Shown: piece by piece, positions 8,818 through 16,262 of the stretch
Layout: the number at the start of each line of letters is the position of its first letter
Position numbering within the stretch: position 1 is the stretch's first letter
Assembly (NCBI GenBank): GCA_937873035.1
Contig: CALMVA010000031.1
Coordinates: 1 to 47,598, forward strand
DNA length: 47,598 nt
DNA from: an uncultured Sphingomonadaceae bacterium
GTDB taxonomy: Bacteria; Pseudomonadota; Alphaproteobacteria; Sphingomonadales; Sphingomonadaceae
Reading direction: 5' to 3'
Notes under the pieces: generated by a model
Told to the model about the DNA's origin: nothing
The model's input: only the letters and a program-made list of their open reading frames with translations
Database searches by the model: none
Made by a program: the position numbers and the translations under genes

Positions 8818-9513
8818 TTACGCGCCGTTGTTAAGCACCAGATCAACAATCGTTCCGCCGGATTGGGCGGGCGTCAACACCGAATAAAAGGCGGCGCCAT
8901 CGCTGCGTGTTCCGCCGATCAGCGTTTCTGCGCCACGCACTTCCTTGCTGGCGGAATAGCCCGCGCGCTTGGCGGCGGCGAGGTAGAAATCAAGCACCGC
9001 GCGTGTCGGGGCTGTCGTGGTGAATGTCACCGCGCGCAGCTTGCACTTCGCCATGTCGGACCCCGCAGCTTCATCCACGCGTGCGCGGGGGTAAAGCGGC
9101 AGATCGGCAGGCAGGCGGGTTGCCCAGCGCATCGAATAATCGACATCAAGGCTGCACCCGGTGAATTTGTCTTTGGAGGCAATGGCCTGATTGGTGGCAA
9201 GTTGCCCCAATGTGACACCAGAGCTGCGCTGGGCAGCGGCGCTCACCCCATCGGCCGGGATGGGCGCTGTCGTCGGGCTGTCTGCCGGGCGCACGGCATT
9301 GCGGTTCGACTGGTTGGCAAGTGACGGGTCAACCATGATCTGATCTTCAAGCGCGGCTGCCACCGCCGGGTCGGCCTTGCCCTTGCCGAGCAGGCGGGCA
9401 TCCAGCTTGTCAGCAGGCTTTTCAGACGGCGCATCTCCGCATCCGGCCAGAGCCAGAAGCCCGGTTGCCAGCAGCCCGGTCGCCATCAGCATTGATCCCG
9501 TCACGCGTCGCAT
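8818..9513 (-). CDS. Predicted lipoprotein, paralogue of the next gene upstream
   Basis: A 231-residue protein with a signal peptide ending in the lipobox LALAGC (Cys25), so it is probably a lipid-anchored periplasmic protein. The middle is rich in Ala, Asp and Pro. The C-terminal part (from about residue 140) has the pattern LYPRARV, then TTTAPTRAVLDFY, then ETLIGGTRSDGAAF. The lipoprotein at 9619-10173 has the same pattern in the same order (LYPGAKV, YTAPAAPKAVRDWF, ESLIGTTRDGTPF). The two are thus tandem paralogues sharing one C-terminal domain but with unrelated N-terminal halves. No function is recognised. Confidence 0.85.
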   Translation of the reverse strand: MRRVTGSMLMATGLLATGLLALAGCGDAPSEKPADKLDARLLGKGKADPAVAAALEDQIMVDPSLANQSNRNAVRPADSPTTAPIPADGVSAAAQRSSGVTLGQLATNQAIASKDKFTGCSLDVDYSMRWATRLPADLPLYPRARVDEAAGSDMAKCKLRAVTFTTTAPTRAVLDFYLAAAKRAGYSASKEVRGAETLIGGTRSDGAAFYSVLTPAQSGGTIVDLVLNNGA

Positions 9514-9618
9514 ATGTCACTCCCTTGGCGCGGCATGGTTATGGCGTCGTTCAGTATCAGGATGCGCGCAAAAAGAGGGTAAATTACTGCCCAAATGGCG
9601 ATAAATTGGCCTTTTCAG

Positions 9619-10173
9619 CTATTTGCTATCGTCAATCACGATGGTGCCGGTGGTTGACCCGCCCTTTGCGTCGGCAAAATTCATCGTAAACGGCGTTCCA
9701 TCGCGCGTCGTGCCGATAAGCGATTCGCCGTCCAGCTTTGTCACGACAGATTTGTCGGCAAAGGCCTTCACAAACCAGTCGCGCACGGCCTTTGGCGCGG
9801 CGGGGGCAGTGTAGACGATCTGCACATGGGCATCGTCCTCACCGTCGCTCTTATCGGCCTTCACATTGATGCTGGAGACTTTTGCGCCGGGGTAGAGCTT
9901 CACGCCATCAAGGTCGAAATTACTGTCTTTCAGCACCACCTTGGGAAGATTGATATTGGCGTCGAAGCCGGGAAGGTTGACCGCGACCTTGCCCGTATCG
10001 CCATCAGCGGTGATCTTCACATCCTCGCCGCTGTCGCTTTTGGCATTGACCGAAATCGAGGTGCCTTGCTCCACATTCTTGTCGTCGTCGGGAGATTTGG
10101 TGGACTCGCAGGCGGGCAGGGCAAGAAGCAGCGGCAGCGCAATCAGGGGCAGGGCAATCAGAGCGGCACGCAT
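9619..10173 (-). CDS. Predicted lipoprotein with the same C-terminal domain as its neighbour
   Basis: A 184-residue protein with lipobox LALPAC (Cys22). The start at 10173 is supported by AAGGAG eight bases upstream. Much longer open frames exist upstream but run through the inverted repeat and the divergent gene. Residues 30-90 are rich in Asp, Val and Lys and look like extended beta strands. Residues from about 92 onward match the neighbouring lipoprotein (LYPGAKV, ESLIGTTRDGTPF, GTIVIDD). A palindrome at 10187-10210, directly upstream of the Shine-Dalgarno sequence, may control its expression. Function unknown. Confidence 0.87.
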   Translation of the reverse strand: MRAALIALPLIALPLLLALPACESTKSPDDDKNVEQGTSISVNAKSDSGEDVKITADGDTGKVAVNLPGFDANINLPKVVLKDSNFDLDGVKLYPGAKVSSINVKADKSDGEDDAHVQIVYTAPAAPKAVRDWFVKAFADKSVVTKLDGESLIGTTRDGTPFTMNFADAKGGSTTGTIVIDDSK

Positions 10174-10186
10174 CAAATATCTCCTT

Positions 10187-10210
10187 ACTGTATTACAAAA
10201 GCAATACAGT
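10187..10210. promoter_or_regulatory. 24-bp inverted repeat, candidate operator
   Basis: Perfect 8-base arms ACTGTATT and AATACAGT flank an 8-base centre (ACAAAAGC). The dyad lies 14 bases from the lipoprotein ATG (10173) and 61 bases from the divergent small membrane protein start (10271). It is AT-rich in a GC-rich region. The placement suits a regulator-binding site for one or both genes. No regulator can be named. Confidence 0.55.
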
Positions 10211-10270
10211 TGCCGCGTGGCCGCGTCAACGCCCCTTGCAATGGACGTGCGGCAGCGACACATTGAGGCC

Positions 10271-10492
10271 ATGCTCAATCCGCTTTCGCTTCTCGTTGGT
10301 CTGGTCGCGCTCGTCGCGGTGGCCGTGGCGTTCATCCCGATGCTTGGCTGGGCCAATTGGCTCATCATCCCGCTGGCGGTCATCGGCCTTGGTCTGGGGG
10401 CGATGTCGGACAAGACATCGGGCCGCAACCTCAACATTGTGGTCATCGTGATCGGCCTGATCCGCCTGTCGATTGGCGGCGGAATTTTCTAG
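10271..10492 (+). CDS. Small hydrophobic membrane protein, unknown function
   Basis: A 73-residue protein, almost wholly hydrophobic, with predicted membrane segments near residues 4-22, 27-44 and 54-70. A short polar loop (SDKTSGRN) lies between the last two. It is divergent from the lipoprotein pair and convergent with the PilZ gene. I chose the ATG at 10271 because the protein is coherent from that point, while the upstream in-frame sequence crosses the lipoprotein promoter. No family is recognised. Confidence 0.72.
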   Translation: MLNPLSLLVGLVALVAVAVAFIPMLGWANWLIIPLAVIGLGLGAMSDKTSGRNLNIVVIVIGLIRLSIGGGIF

Positions 10493-10510
10493 AGCGCGAT
10501 CAATCAGGCG

Positions 10511-10873
10511 CTAGGCCGGAAGCGCGCCTGCAAGGCCGCAATTGGCACCGGCTGTCTTGTAGCCGATAATCTGACGCATACGCTGCTCGCTGATCGGGTT
10601 GACGAACTCTCCGCCCACATCGCCATCGCGTGACCATGCGATCCGCGCGACGATCATACCAAGCCCGGCCAGCTTGAGGCGGATGAGCGACCCCGGCGGG
10701 ATATGCATCCCCGTGCGCGCGTGAAACCCGGTGGTTGAAATATCGGTAACGACGACATCCGCGCCCAGAAAGCCCGTGCCGGCGATGGTCGCATCCTGCG
10801 CGAGGGCATAGCGCGCCGCGCGGCGCCGTTCGGGTGCGAAGTTCTGGACAGCAAGGCGTGCGGCAATGTGCAT
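10511..10873 (-). CDS. PilZ-domain protein (predicted c-di-GMP receptor)
   Basis: A 120-residue single-domain protein. The c-di-GMP-binding features of PilZ are both present: an arginine cluster RRRAAR at residues 16-21 and DISTTG at 44-49, matching the R-x3-R and D/N-x-S-x2-G motifs. It probably acts as a soluble adaptor that binds c-di-GMP and then a partner. It lies divergently from a bactofilin gene. A GGDEF-EAL protein able to set c-di-GMP levels is at 34018-36372. The partner is unknown. Confidence 0.87.
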   Translation of the reverse strand: MHIAARLAVQNFAPERRRAARYALAQDATIAGTGFLGADVVVTDISTTGFHARTGMHIPPGSLIRLKLAGLGMIVARIAWSRDGDVGGEFVNPISEQRMRQIIGYKTAGANCGLAGALPA

Positions 10874-11010
10874 TTGTCGTTCCCCGCAGCAAAACTAGGC
10901 CGAAAAGGGTTAACGACCGGTAATCAACTGATTTCGCGCCAGATTTGGCGAATCAGGGGCATCCCGACTACACCAAGTCATCAGGGGATGGGCCGCAGGG
11001 AGAATCAACC

Positions 11011-11406
11011 ATGGCATGGGGAAACAAATCAAATGACGCCGCCACGCGCGTCGGCGGCGGTATGTCGTTCATCGGCAATGAAGTGACGATTACCGGTAAT
11101 CTCACCGCCAAGGGCGACATTCATCTCGATGGTGATGTGCAGGGCGATATTGCGTGTGGCTCGCTCACATTGGGCGCGCAGGGCTGCGTGAAGGGCAATG
11201 TCTCGGCGCAGCGCGCGACAATTGCGGGCGCTGTGGAAGGCACTGTTGTCGCAACCGAACTCGTCATTGAAAAAACGGCGCGTATTCAGGGCGATGTCGC
11301 CTATGAAAGCATCTCGATTGAAACCGGTGCACGCGTCGACGGTCGTCTGTCGCAAAAAGGGCCGCCTGCGGGCGAGCTGAAGCTGGTGTCCGCCGGGGCC
11401 GAATAA
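11011..11406 (+). CDS. Bactofilin
   Basis: A 131-residue cytoskeletal protein of the bactofilin (DUF583) family, which forms non-polar filaments on the inner face of the membrane. The central domain (about residues 14-115) shows the regular beta-helix pattern of hydrophobic and Gly residues, such as GNLTAKGDIHLDGDVQGDI, then VEGTVVATEL. I chose ATG 11011 because AGGGAG lies about eight bases upstream. A longer start at 10945 would add 22 residues unlike bactofilins. The N- and C-terminal tails are short and polar, as is usual. Confidence 0.93.
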   Translation: MAWGNKSNDAATRVGGGMSFIGNEVTITGNLTAKGDIHLDGDVQGDIACGSLTLGAQGCVKGNVSAQRATIAGAVEGTVVATELVIEKTARIQGDVAYESISIETGARVDGRLSQKGPPAGELKLVSAGAE

Positions 11407-11473
11407 CGCCTCTGCACGGGCGGTTGCGCAAATATCAGATGCGCGCCGCCCTTCGCTCGCCTAAATGGGCGGC

Positions 11474-12421
11474 ATGACAAATATTCTCGATCACATTCCC
11501 ACATTGTCGCTCGCCGCGCAGGAAAACGACCCGGACGGGTTTGCGCAGGCCTTTGGCGATTCGTTCCAGACCTTTGGTTTTGCCGTTATCGCCGATCATG
11601 GCATCGATGCCGGGCTGATTGACAAGGCTTGGGCCGAGACGCGCAAGCTGTTTGAACTGTCCGAAGACGTCAAGCGCGGTTACTATTCCGCCGAACTGGC
11701 CGGGCAGCGCGGCTACACGCCCTTTGGCACCGAGATTGCCAAGGATGCGACGCACGTTGATCTGAAAGAGTTCTGGCACATTGGCCGCGATCTGCCCGCC
11801 GGGCACCGCTTCCGCGATCATATGCCCGACAATATCTGGCCCACCGAACTGCCCGCGTTTCGCGCGACGTTTGAAGCGATGTATGCCGCGTTCGACCATG
11901 CAGGGAACCGGCTCTTGTCCGCCATCGCGCGCTATCTGGGCCTTGCTCCCGACTGGTTTGTGCCTGCGGTGGAAAACGGCAATTCGGTCATGCGGCTGCT
12001 GCATTATCCGCCCGTTTCGCAAGACGCGCCGGGCATCCGCGCGGGCGCGCATGGCGACATCAACCTTATCACGCTGCTGCTGGGGGCCGAAGAAGGCGGG
12101 CTGCAACTGCTGACGCGCGAAGGTGACTGGCTTTCCATCACGCCGCCTGAAGGCGCGATGGTCATCAATGTCGGCGATATGCTGGAGCGGCTGACCAACC
12201 ATCGCCTGCCCTCCACCATCCATCGCGTGCTCAATCCGCCGCCCGAACGGCGTCATATTCCGCGCTATTCGATGCCCTTCTTTCTGCACCTCGCATCGGA
12301 CTTCATGATCGAGACGTTGCCAGGCTGCGTGGATGCCGACCATCCGAACCTTTATCCCGATCCGATCACCGCCAACGAATTTCTCGTCCAGCGGCTGATT
12401 GAAATCGGGCTCAAGAAATAA
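11474..12421 (+). CDS. 2-oxoglutarate/Fe(II)-dependent oxygenase, isopenicillin N synthase family
   Basis: A 315-residue non-heme iron oxygenase. The iron triad is readable: His and Asp in GAHGDINLITLL (about residues 193 and 195) and a distal His in STIHRVLNP (about 250). The 2-oxoglutarate-binding RYS lies shortly after. The N-terminal DIOX_N region is present (FGFAVIADHGID). An ATG at 11465 would add three residues (MGG). The substrate is not predictable; bacterial members include gibberellin-like and ethylene-forming enzymes and many unknowns. It stands alone between the bactofilin and DUF2147 genes. Confidence 0.9.
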   Translation: MTNILDHIPTLSLAAQENDPDGFAQAFGDSFQTFGFAVIADHGIDAGLIDKAWAETRKLFELSEDVKRGYYSAELAGQRGYTPFGTEIAKDATHVDLKEFWHIGRDLPAGHRFRDHMPDNIWPTELPAFRATFEAMYAAFDHAGNRLLSAIARYLGLAPDWFVPAVENGNSVMRLLHYPPVSQDAPGIRAGAHGDINLITLLLGAEEGGLQLLTREGDWLSITPPEGAMVINVGDMLERLTNHRLPSTIHRVLNPPPERRHIPRYSMPFFLHLASDFMIETLPGCVDADHPNLYPDPITANEFLVQRLIEIGLKK

Positions 12422-12428
12422 GCCGGTC

Positions 12429-12842
12429 TCAAGGCGCCGGGGTGAAGGTGACGGACTGGCAGAATGGCCCGACGCATCCCTTCACCCTGAGCGTGCCATC
12501 AGCCTGCTTCGCCATGGTCGAGCGATAGGTCTTGCCACGGCGCGGATCGTAAATCTCGCCCTCCCACTCCTTGCCGGTGTCCCGAAAGCCCGAAAGCAGC
12601 ATGATCCCCTGAATGGGGCGGCTGCGCAGCGCGGGATCAGGATTGTTGCTGTCAATCGCGGCGCCACCGCCCGGCGGCGCTTTCAGCACCTTGGCGACCT
12701 TGCCGCAGACCACGCCCCCGCATTGGCCGATCTGGATGATGCTGTCCCTTTCCGCAGTGAACCAGCGGCCGTTCACAGGCACGGCCGCTGTTGCTGGCAC
12801 GGAAATGGCGGCAAGGCCGAGGCTCAGGAACAGGCGGCGCAT
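12429..12842 (-). CDS. DUF2147 exported protein
   Basis: A 137-residue secreted protein with a signal peptide ending at ATA near residue 20. The DUF2147 pattern is clear: NGRWFTAERDSIIQIGQCGGVVCGKV at the start of the domain, then GKEWEGEIYDPRRGKTY and LRVKGCVGPFCQSVTF. These are lipocalin-like strands with Cys pairs that may form disulfides. The GAGGAG upstream of 12842 selects this ATG over one five codons earlier. Function unknown. It is divergent from the beta-helix gene, with about 60 bases between them for both promoters. Confidence 0.88.
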   Translation of the reverse strand: MRRLFLSLGLAAISVPATAAVPVNGRWFTAERDSIIQIGQCGGVVCGKVAKVLKAPPGGGAAIDSNNPDPALRSRPIQGIMLLSGFRDTGKEWEGEIYDPRRGKTYRSTMAKQADGTLRVKGCVGPFCQSVTFTPAP

Positions 12843-12905
12843 GGGGGCTCTCCTCATGGAATTTTGAAGCTTGGCTTACATTGTTGTTAGTGCGATGAAT
12901 ACGCC

Positions 12906-14111
12906 ATGAAACGCAGAGCGATGCAAGCCGCAGCCATAGCCTTCATGGCGGCTGCGAGCGCCCAGGCCGGCACCATCCATGTCGAGCCGGGTGCAAACGG
13001 GCAGGAGCGGCTTCAGGCCGCGCTGATTGATGCCAAGCCGGGCGACATTGTCGAAGTCGGTGCGGGACGCTTCGATCTGACCGATGGACTGTCGCTCGAC
13101 GTCAACGGCGTCACGGTGCGCGGGGCGGGGCCAAACAAGACGGTGCTCAGCTTCAAGACGCAGCAGGGTGCGGGCGAGGGGCTGCTCGTCACCTCGGACA
13201 ATGTCGTGCTGCGCGACTTTGCGGTGGAGGATGCCAAGGGCGATGGCATCAAATCCAAGGGCGCCGACCGGATCGTTTACAAGAACATCCGCGTCGAATG
13301 GACGGGCGGCCCCAAGGCGACCAACGGCGCTTACGGGCTGTATCCGGTCGAATCGGTCAACGTGCTGATTGATGGTGCTCTGGTGAAGGGTGCGTCGGAT
13401 GCTGGCATTTATGTCGGCCAGTCGAAGAACATCGTTGTGCGCAACTCGACCGCGATGTTCAACGTGGCGGGCATCGAGATCGAAAATTGCTTCGATGCCG
13501 ATGTCCATTCCAACATCGCGATGCACAATACCGGCGGCATCCTTGTGTTTGATCTGCCCAATCTGCCGCAGCAGGGCGGGCATAATGTGCGCGTCTTTTC
13601 CAACCGGGTGGAGCGCAACGACACTGCCAATTTCGCGCCCAAGGGCAATATCGTGGCAAGCGTGCCGACGGGCACGGGCGTGATGGTGATGGCCAATCAC
13701 GACGTTCATGTCTTTGCCAATGCCATTGGCGAGAACGCGACGACCAATGTGATGATCGTCGCCTATCAGAACAGCTTTGCCGACAAGGCCTACAACCCCC
13801 TCGCGCGCAACATCGTGGTGCGAGACAACCAGCATGGCCGCGCTGGCTGGGCACCGGGCTTTCCGGGCGGGGCAGAGCTTGCGGCAGCCCTTGGCGGCGC
13901 GCTTGCGCCCATCTTCTGGGATGGCGTGGGCGGCGATGCGGCCAATGTGCATTTCCGCGATGGGGTGCCCGCCATTTCGCTCAACATTCCAGCGCAAGGC
14001 GTGCCGCTGACACAGGCGAACCCGGCTCCTTATAAGGCACCAACAACAGCACCGGCGGCGGACTTGCCGACCATCGTCATGCCAGCGGAGATGGAGGCGG
14101 CGGCCAAGTGA
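12906..14111 (+). CDS. Secreted parallel beta-helix repeat protein (TIGR03805-like)
   Basis: A 401-residue exported protein with a signal peptide of about 21 residues ending at AQA. The body has repeated short hydrophobic strands separated by Asn/Gly turns (for example VNGVTVRGAG, DNVVLRDFAVEDA, VNVLIDGALVKGA, KNIVVRNSTAMFNVAGIEIEN), typical of a right-handed parallel beta helix. This type is known to occur beside the HNE_0200/SO2930-type cytochrome, and the next gene is exactly that, overlapping by four bases (GTGA). It may bind or cleave a polysaccharide, but the family has no defined function. The C-terminal 40 residues are Pro/Ala-rich. Confidence 0.87.
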   Translation: MKRRAMQAAAIAFMAAASAQAGTIHVEPGANGQERLQAALIDAKPGDIVEVGAGRFDLTDGLSLDVNGVTVRGAGPNKTVLSFKTQQGAGEGLLVTSDNVVLRDFAVEDAKGDGIKSKGADRIVYKNIRVEWTGGPKATNGAYGLYPVESVNVLIDGALVKGASDAGIYVGQSKNIVVRNSTAMFNVAGIEIENCFDADVHSNIAMHNTGGILVFDLPNLPQQGGHNVRVFSNRVERNDTANFAPKGNIVASVPTGTGVMVMANHDVHVFANAIGENATTNVMIVAYQNSFADKAYNPLARNIVVRDNQHGRAGWAPGFPGGAELAAALGGALAPIFWDGVGGDAANVHFRDGVPAISLNIPAQGVPLTQANPAPYKAPTTAPAADLPTIVMPAEMEAAAK

Positions 14112-15124
14112 AACGGGCGCTTGCGGTTGCGCTCGCATGGCTGGGGCTGGTGAGCGCCAACCCCACCCCGCACCCGGACGACGCCCTCATCCAGAGCGAG
14201 GCGTTGCCCCAGCGGTTGCAGGATCTGGGGCTGATGCGCGATGGGCTGACGCCGATGCCGGGCGTTACGCCCTATCATCTCAACACCCCGCTTTTTTCCG
14301 ACTATGCCGAGAAGTTCCGCTTTCTCTATGTCCCGCCGGGCAAGCGCGGCGAGGTGAAGGGGGATGGGCTGGTGGCGTTGCCGGTGGGAAGCGTTCTCAT
14401 CAAGACCTTCGCCTATCCTGCCGATCTGCGCGCGCCCGACCGCGATGTGCGCGTGGTTGAGACGCGGCTGCTTATTCACCGCGATTCAGGCTGGATCGCG
14501 CTGCCTTATGTCTGGAATGAACAGGGGACCGAGGCGACGCTGCACCGCGCGGGCACGCGCCTGCCCATAAGCTGGGTGCATAGCGACGGCACGACACGCA
14601 CGATCAGCTATGCCGTGCCCAATGTGAACCAGTGCAAGGGCTGTCATGTCCATGGCGGCGAGATGACGCCCATTGGCCCCAAGGCGGCGAATATGGATGA
14701 TGGCGCGCAGCTTCAGCGGCTTGAACGGGCGGGTGTGCTTGTCGGCAGCCTTGCAGGGCTGCACCGGCTCCCGGCATGGGACCGCCCCGAAACAGGAAGC
14801 GTCGCGCAAAGGGCGCGCGCCTATCTGGAGGTCAATTGCGGGCATTGCCACAACCGCGCCGGGCCTGCGGATACATCGGGGCTGTGGCTTGATCGCGATC
14901 AGGTGGCCAACGCCAATCTGGGTATTGGCAAGCGCCCGACCGCAGCGGGGCGCGGCAGCATGGGGATGGACTTTGCGATCAAGCCCGGCGATCCGGGGCA
15001 GAGCTATCTTGTTGCGCGGATGGAAAGCCTTGAAGCGGGCATCGCCATGCCTGAGCTTGGCCGGGCGACGGTGCACACCGAAGGCGTGGCGCTTATCCGC
15101 CAGTGGATCGAGGAGATGAAATGA
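14108..15124 (+). CDS. Diheme c-type cytochrome, SO2930/HNE_0200 family
   Basis: A 338-residue protein with an N-terminal signal-like segment and two CXXCH heme motifs, CKGCH at 176-180 and CGHCH at 244-248. The family region before the first heme (TPYHLNTPLFSDYAEKFRF) is also well conserved. It starts with GTG in a GTGA overlap with the beta-helix gene. In other genomes the two occur adjacent or even fused, so they probably form one functional unit, perhaps a periplasmic or surface redox complex. Its end overlaps the maiA start (ATGA). No physiological role is established. Confidence 0.9.
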   Translation: MKRALAVALAWLGLVSANPTPHPDDALIQSEALPQRLQDLGLMRDGLTPMPGVTPYHLNTPLFSDYAEKFRFLYVPPGKRGEVKGDGLVALPVGSVLIKTFAYPADLRAPDRDVRVVETRLLIHRDSGWIALPYVWNEQGTEATLHRAGTRLPISWVHSDGTTRTISYAVPNVNQCKGCHVHGGEMTPIGPKAANMDDGAQLQRLERAGVLVGSLAGLHRLPAWDRPETGSVAQRARAYLEVNCGHCHNRAGPADTSGLWLDRDQVANANLGIGKRPTAAGRGSMGMDFAIKPGDPGQSYLVARMESLEAGIAMPELGRATVHTEGVALIRQWIEEMK

Positions 15125-15753
15125 CAGTGCGCCTTTATGATTATTGGCGGTCATCGGCGGCCTATCGGGTGCGCATCGCGCTCAACCTGAAAGGCATCGC
15201 CTATGAGGCCGTGCCGACGAGCCTGCTCGATGGCGCGCAAAAGGCGCCCGATTATGTGGCGATGAATCCCCAAGGCCTCGTGCCCATGCTGGAGGTGGAC
15301 GGGCTGCGGCTGACGCAGAGCCTTGCCATTATCGACTGGCTGGATGCCAGCTATGCCGCGCCGCGCCTGATTCCCGTAGACGCTGTGGCGCGTGCGGCAG
15401 AGCTTGCCAAGGCGCTGCTCATTGCGGCCGACATTCACCCGATCAACAATTTGCGCATCCTCAAATATCTGAAGAAAGAGCTGGGCCATGCGCAGGCCGA
15501 GATAGACCAATGGGCACGTCACTGGATTATCGAAGGTTTTACGGCGCTTGAGGCCATGGCCGATCCTGCAGCGCCCTTCCTTTCAGGCGATACGCCCGGC
15601 CTCGCGGACATTTGCCTCATCCCGCAAATGGCAAATGCGCGGCGGGTGGAGACCCCGCTTGATGCCTTTCCCAGGCTCATGGCCATTGATGCGCGGGCGC
15701 GGGCGCTTGAGCCTTTCGCACGGGCGCATCCCGACGCTGTCAAACCCGATTGA
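15121..15753 (+). CDS. maiA: Maleylacetoacetate isomerase (zeta-class GST)
   Basis: A 210-residue glutathione-dependent enzyme that isomerises maleylacetoacetate to fumarylacetoacetate in tyrosine/homogentisate degradation. The zeta motif is present as RSSAAYRVRIALNLKG, with Ala in place of the Cys of eukaryotic SSC. NPQGLVPMLEVDG and the C-terminal all-helical domain with ADICLIPQMANARR follow. The ATG overlaps the cytochrome stop. No hmgA or fahA is nearby, so it is separated from its usual partners. A related GST function such as maleylpyruvate isomerase is possible. Confidence 0.88.
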   Translation: MTVRLYDYWRSSAAYRVRIALNLKGIAYEAVPTSLLDGAQKAPDYVAMNPQGLVPMLEVDGLRLTQSLAIIDWLDASYAAPRLIPVDAVARAAELAKALLIAADIHPINNLRILKYLKKELGHAQAEIDQWARHWIIEGFTALEAMADPAAPFLSGDTPGLADICLIPQMANARRVETPLDAFPRLMAIDARARALEPFARAHPDAVKPD

Positions 15754-15767
15754 ACAGGAGAAGAGCG

Positions 15768-16175
15768 ATGTCGATCACCGGGCGCTGCTATTGTGGAGAC
15801 GTGCACTATAAGGCCGAAGGGCCGGGCTTCATGAAGTTTGAATGTTATTGCCGTGAGTGCCGCTATATTTCGGGCGGCGGCCCGGTGATGGGCATGGCGG
15901 TGCTGAACGAGGGATTTGAGATCACCAAGGGGGAGGTGAAGGGCTTTACCCGCGCCGACATCGACCATGCCGTCACGCGGCAATTCTGCCCCAATTGCGG
16001 CACGCATCTGTTCACGCGCGCGCCCTCCTTCCCGCAAGGGGTGATTATCAAGGCAGGCAGCCTCGACAATCCCGACGATTTCGGCGGGGCGGACTTTGCG
16101 GCCTTTGCCTGCGATGCAGAAAGCTGGCATCGTCTGCCGACCGACAAGCCGGTGCATGAGCGGTGGCCCGGCTGA
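15768..16175 (+). CDS. GFA-family zinc-binding protein
   Basis: A 135-residue protein of the glutathione-dependent formaldehyde-activating (GFA/CENP-V) family. The zinc ligands are visible: C7-x-C9, C26-x-C28-x2-C31 and C74-x2-C77 (CPNCG). I chose ATG 15768, preceded by a GGAG sequence; an upstream TTG would overlap maiA. Most members, including this one, have no proven activity toward S-hydroxymethylglutathione. The gene lies in the same direction as maiA, 14 bases after it, so it is co-transcribed. Confidence 0.9.
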   Translation: MSITGRCYCGDVHYKAEGPGFMKFECYCRECRYISGGGPVMGMAVLNEGFEITKGEVKGFTRADIDHAVTRQFCPNCGTHLFTRAPSFPQGVIIKAGSLDNPDDFGGADFAAFACDAESWHRLPTDKPVHERWPG

Positions 16176-16262
16176 AACCATGCGATGCGCGGCATGAAAA
16201 CCGCGCTTTGCGGTGAGTGCGCCTCTTTCCCTGAGGGGGATTCCCTGCCAGATGCCGAGGCC

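Noticed and set aside
10187..10210. LexA-type SOS box
   Set aside because: The CTGT and ACAG half-sites are separated by 14 bases and not the 8 of the enterobacterial box. Alphaproteobacterial LexA uses a different, direct-repeat motif.
16176..16262. A leader upstream of the TonB receptor with a stretch (GCCAGATGCCGAGGCC) like the 3' end of a cobalamin riboswitch
   Set aside because: The B12-box and the other conserved parts are missing, and the space available is shorter than a riboswitch. A covariance-model search would be decisive.
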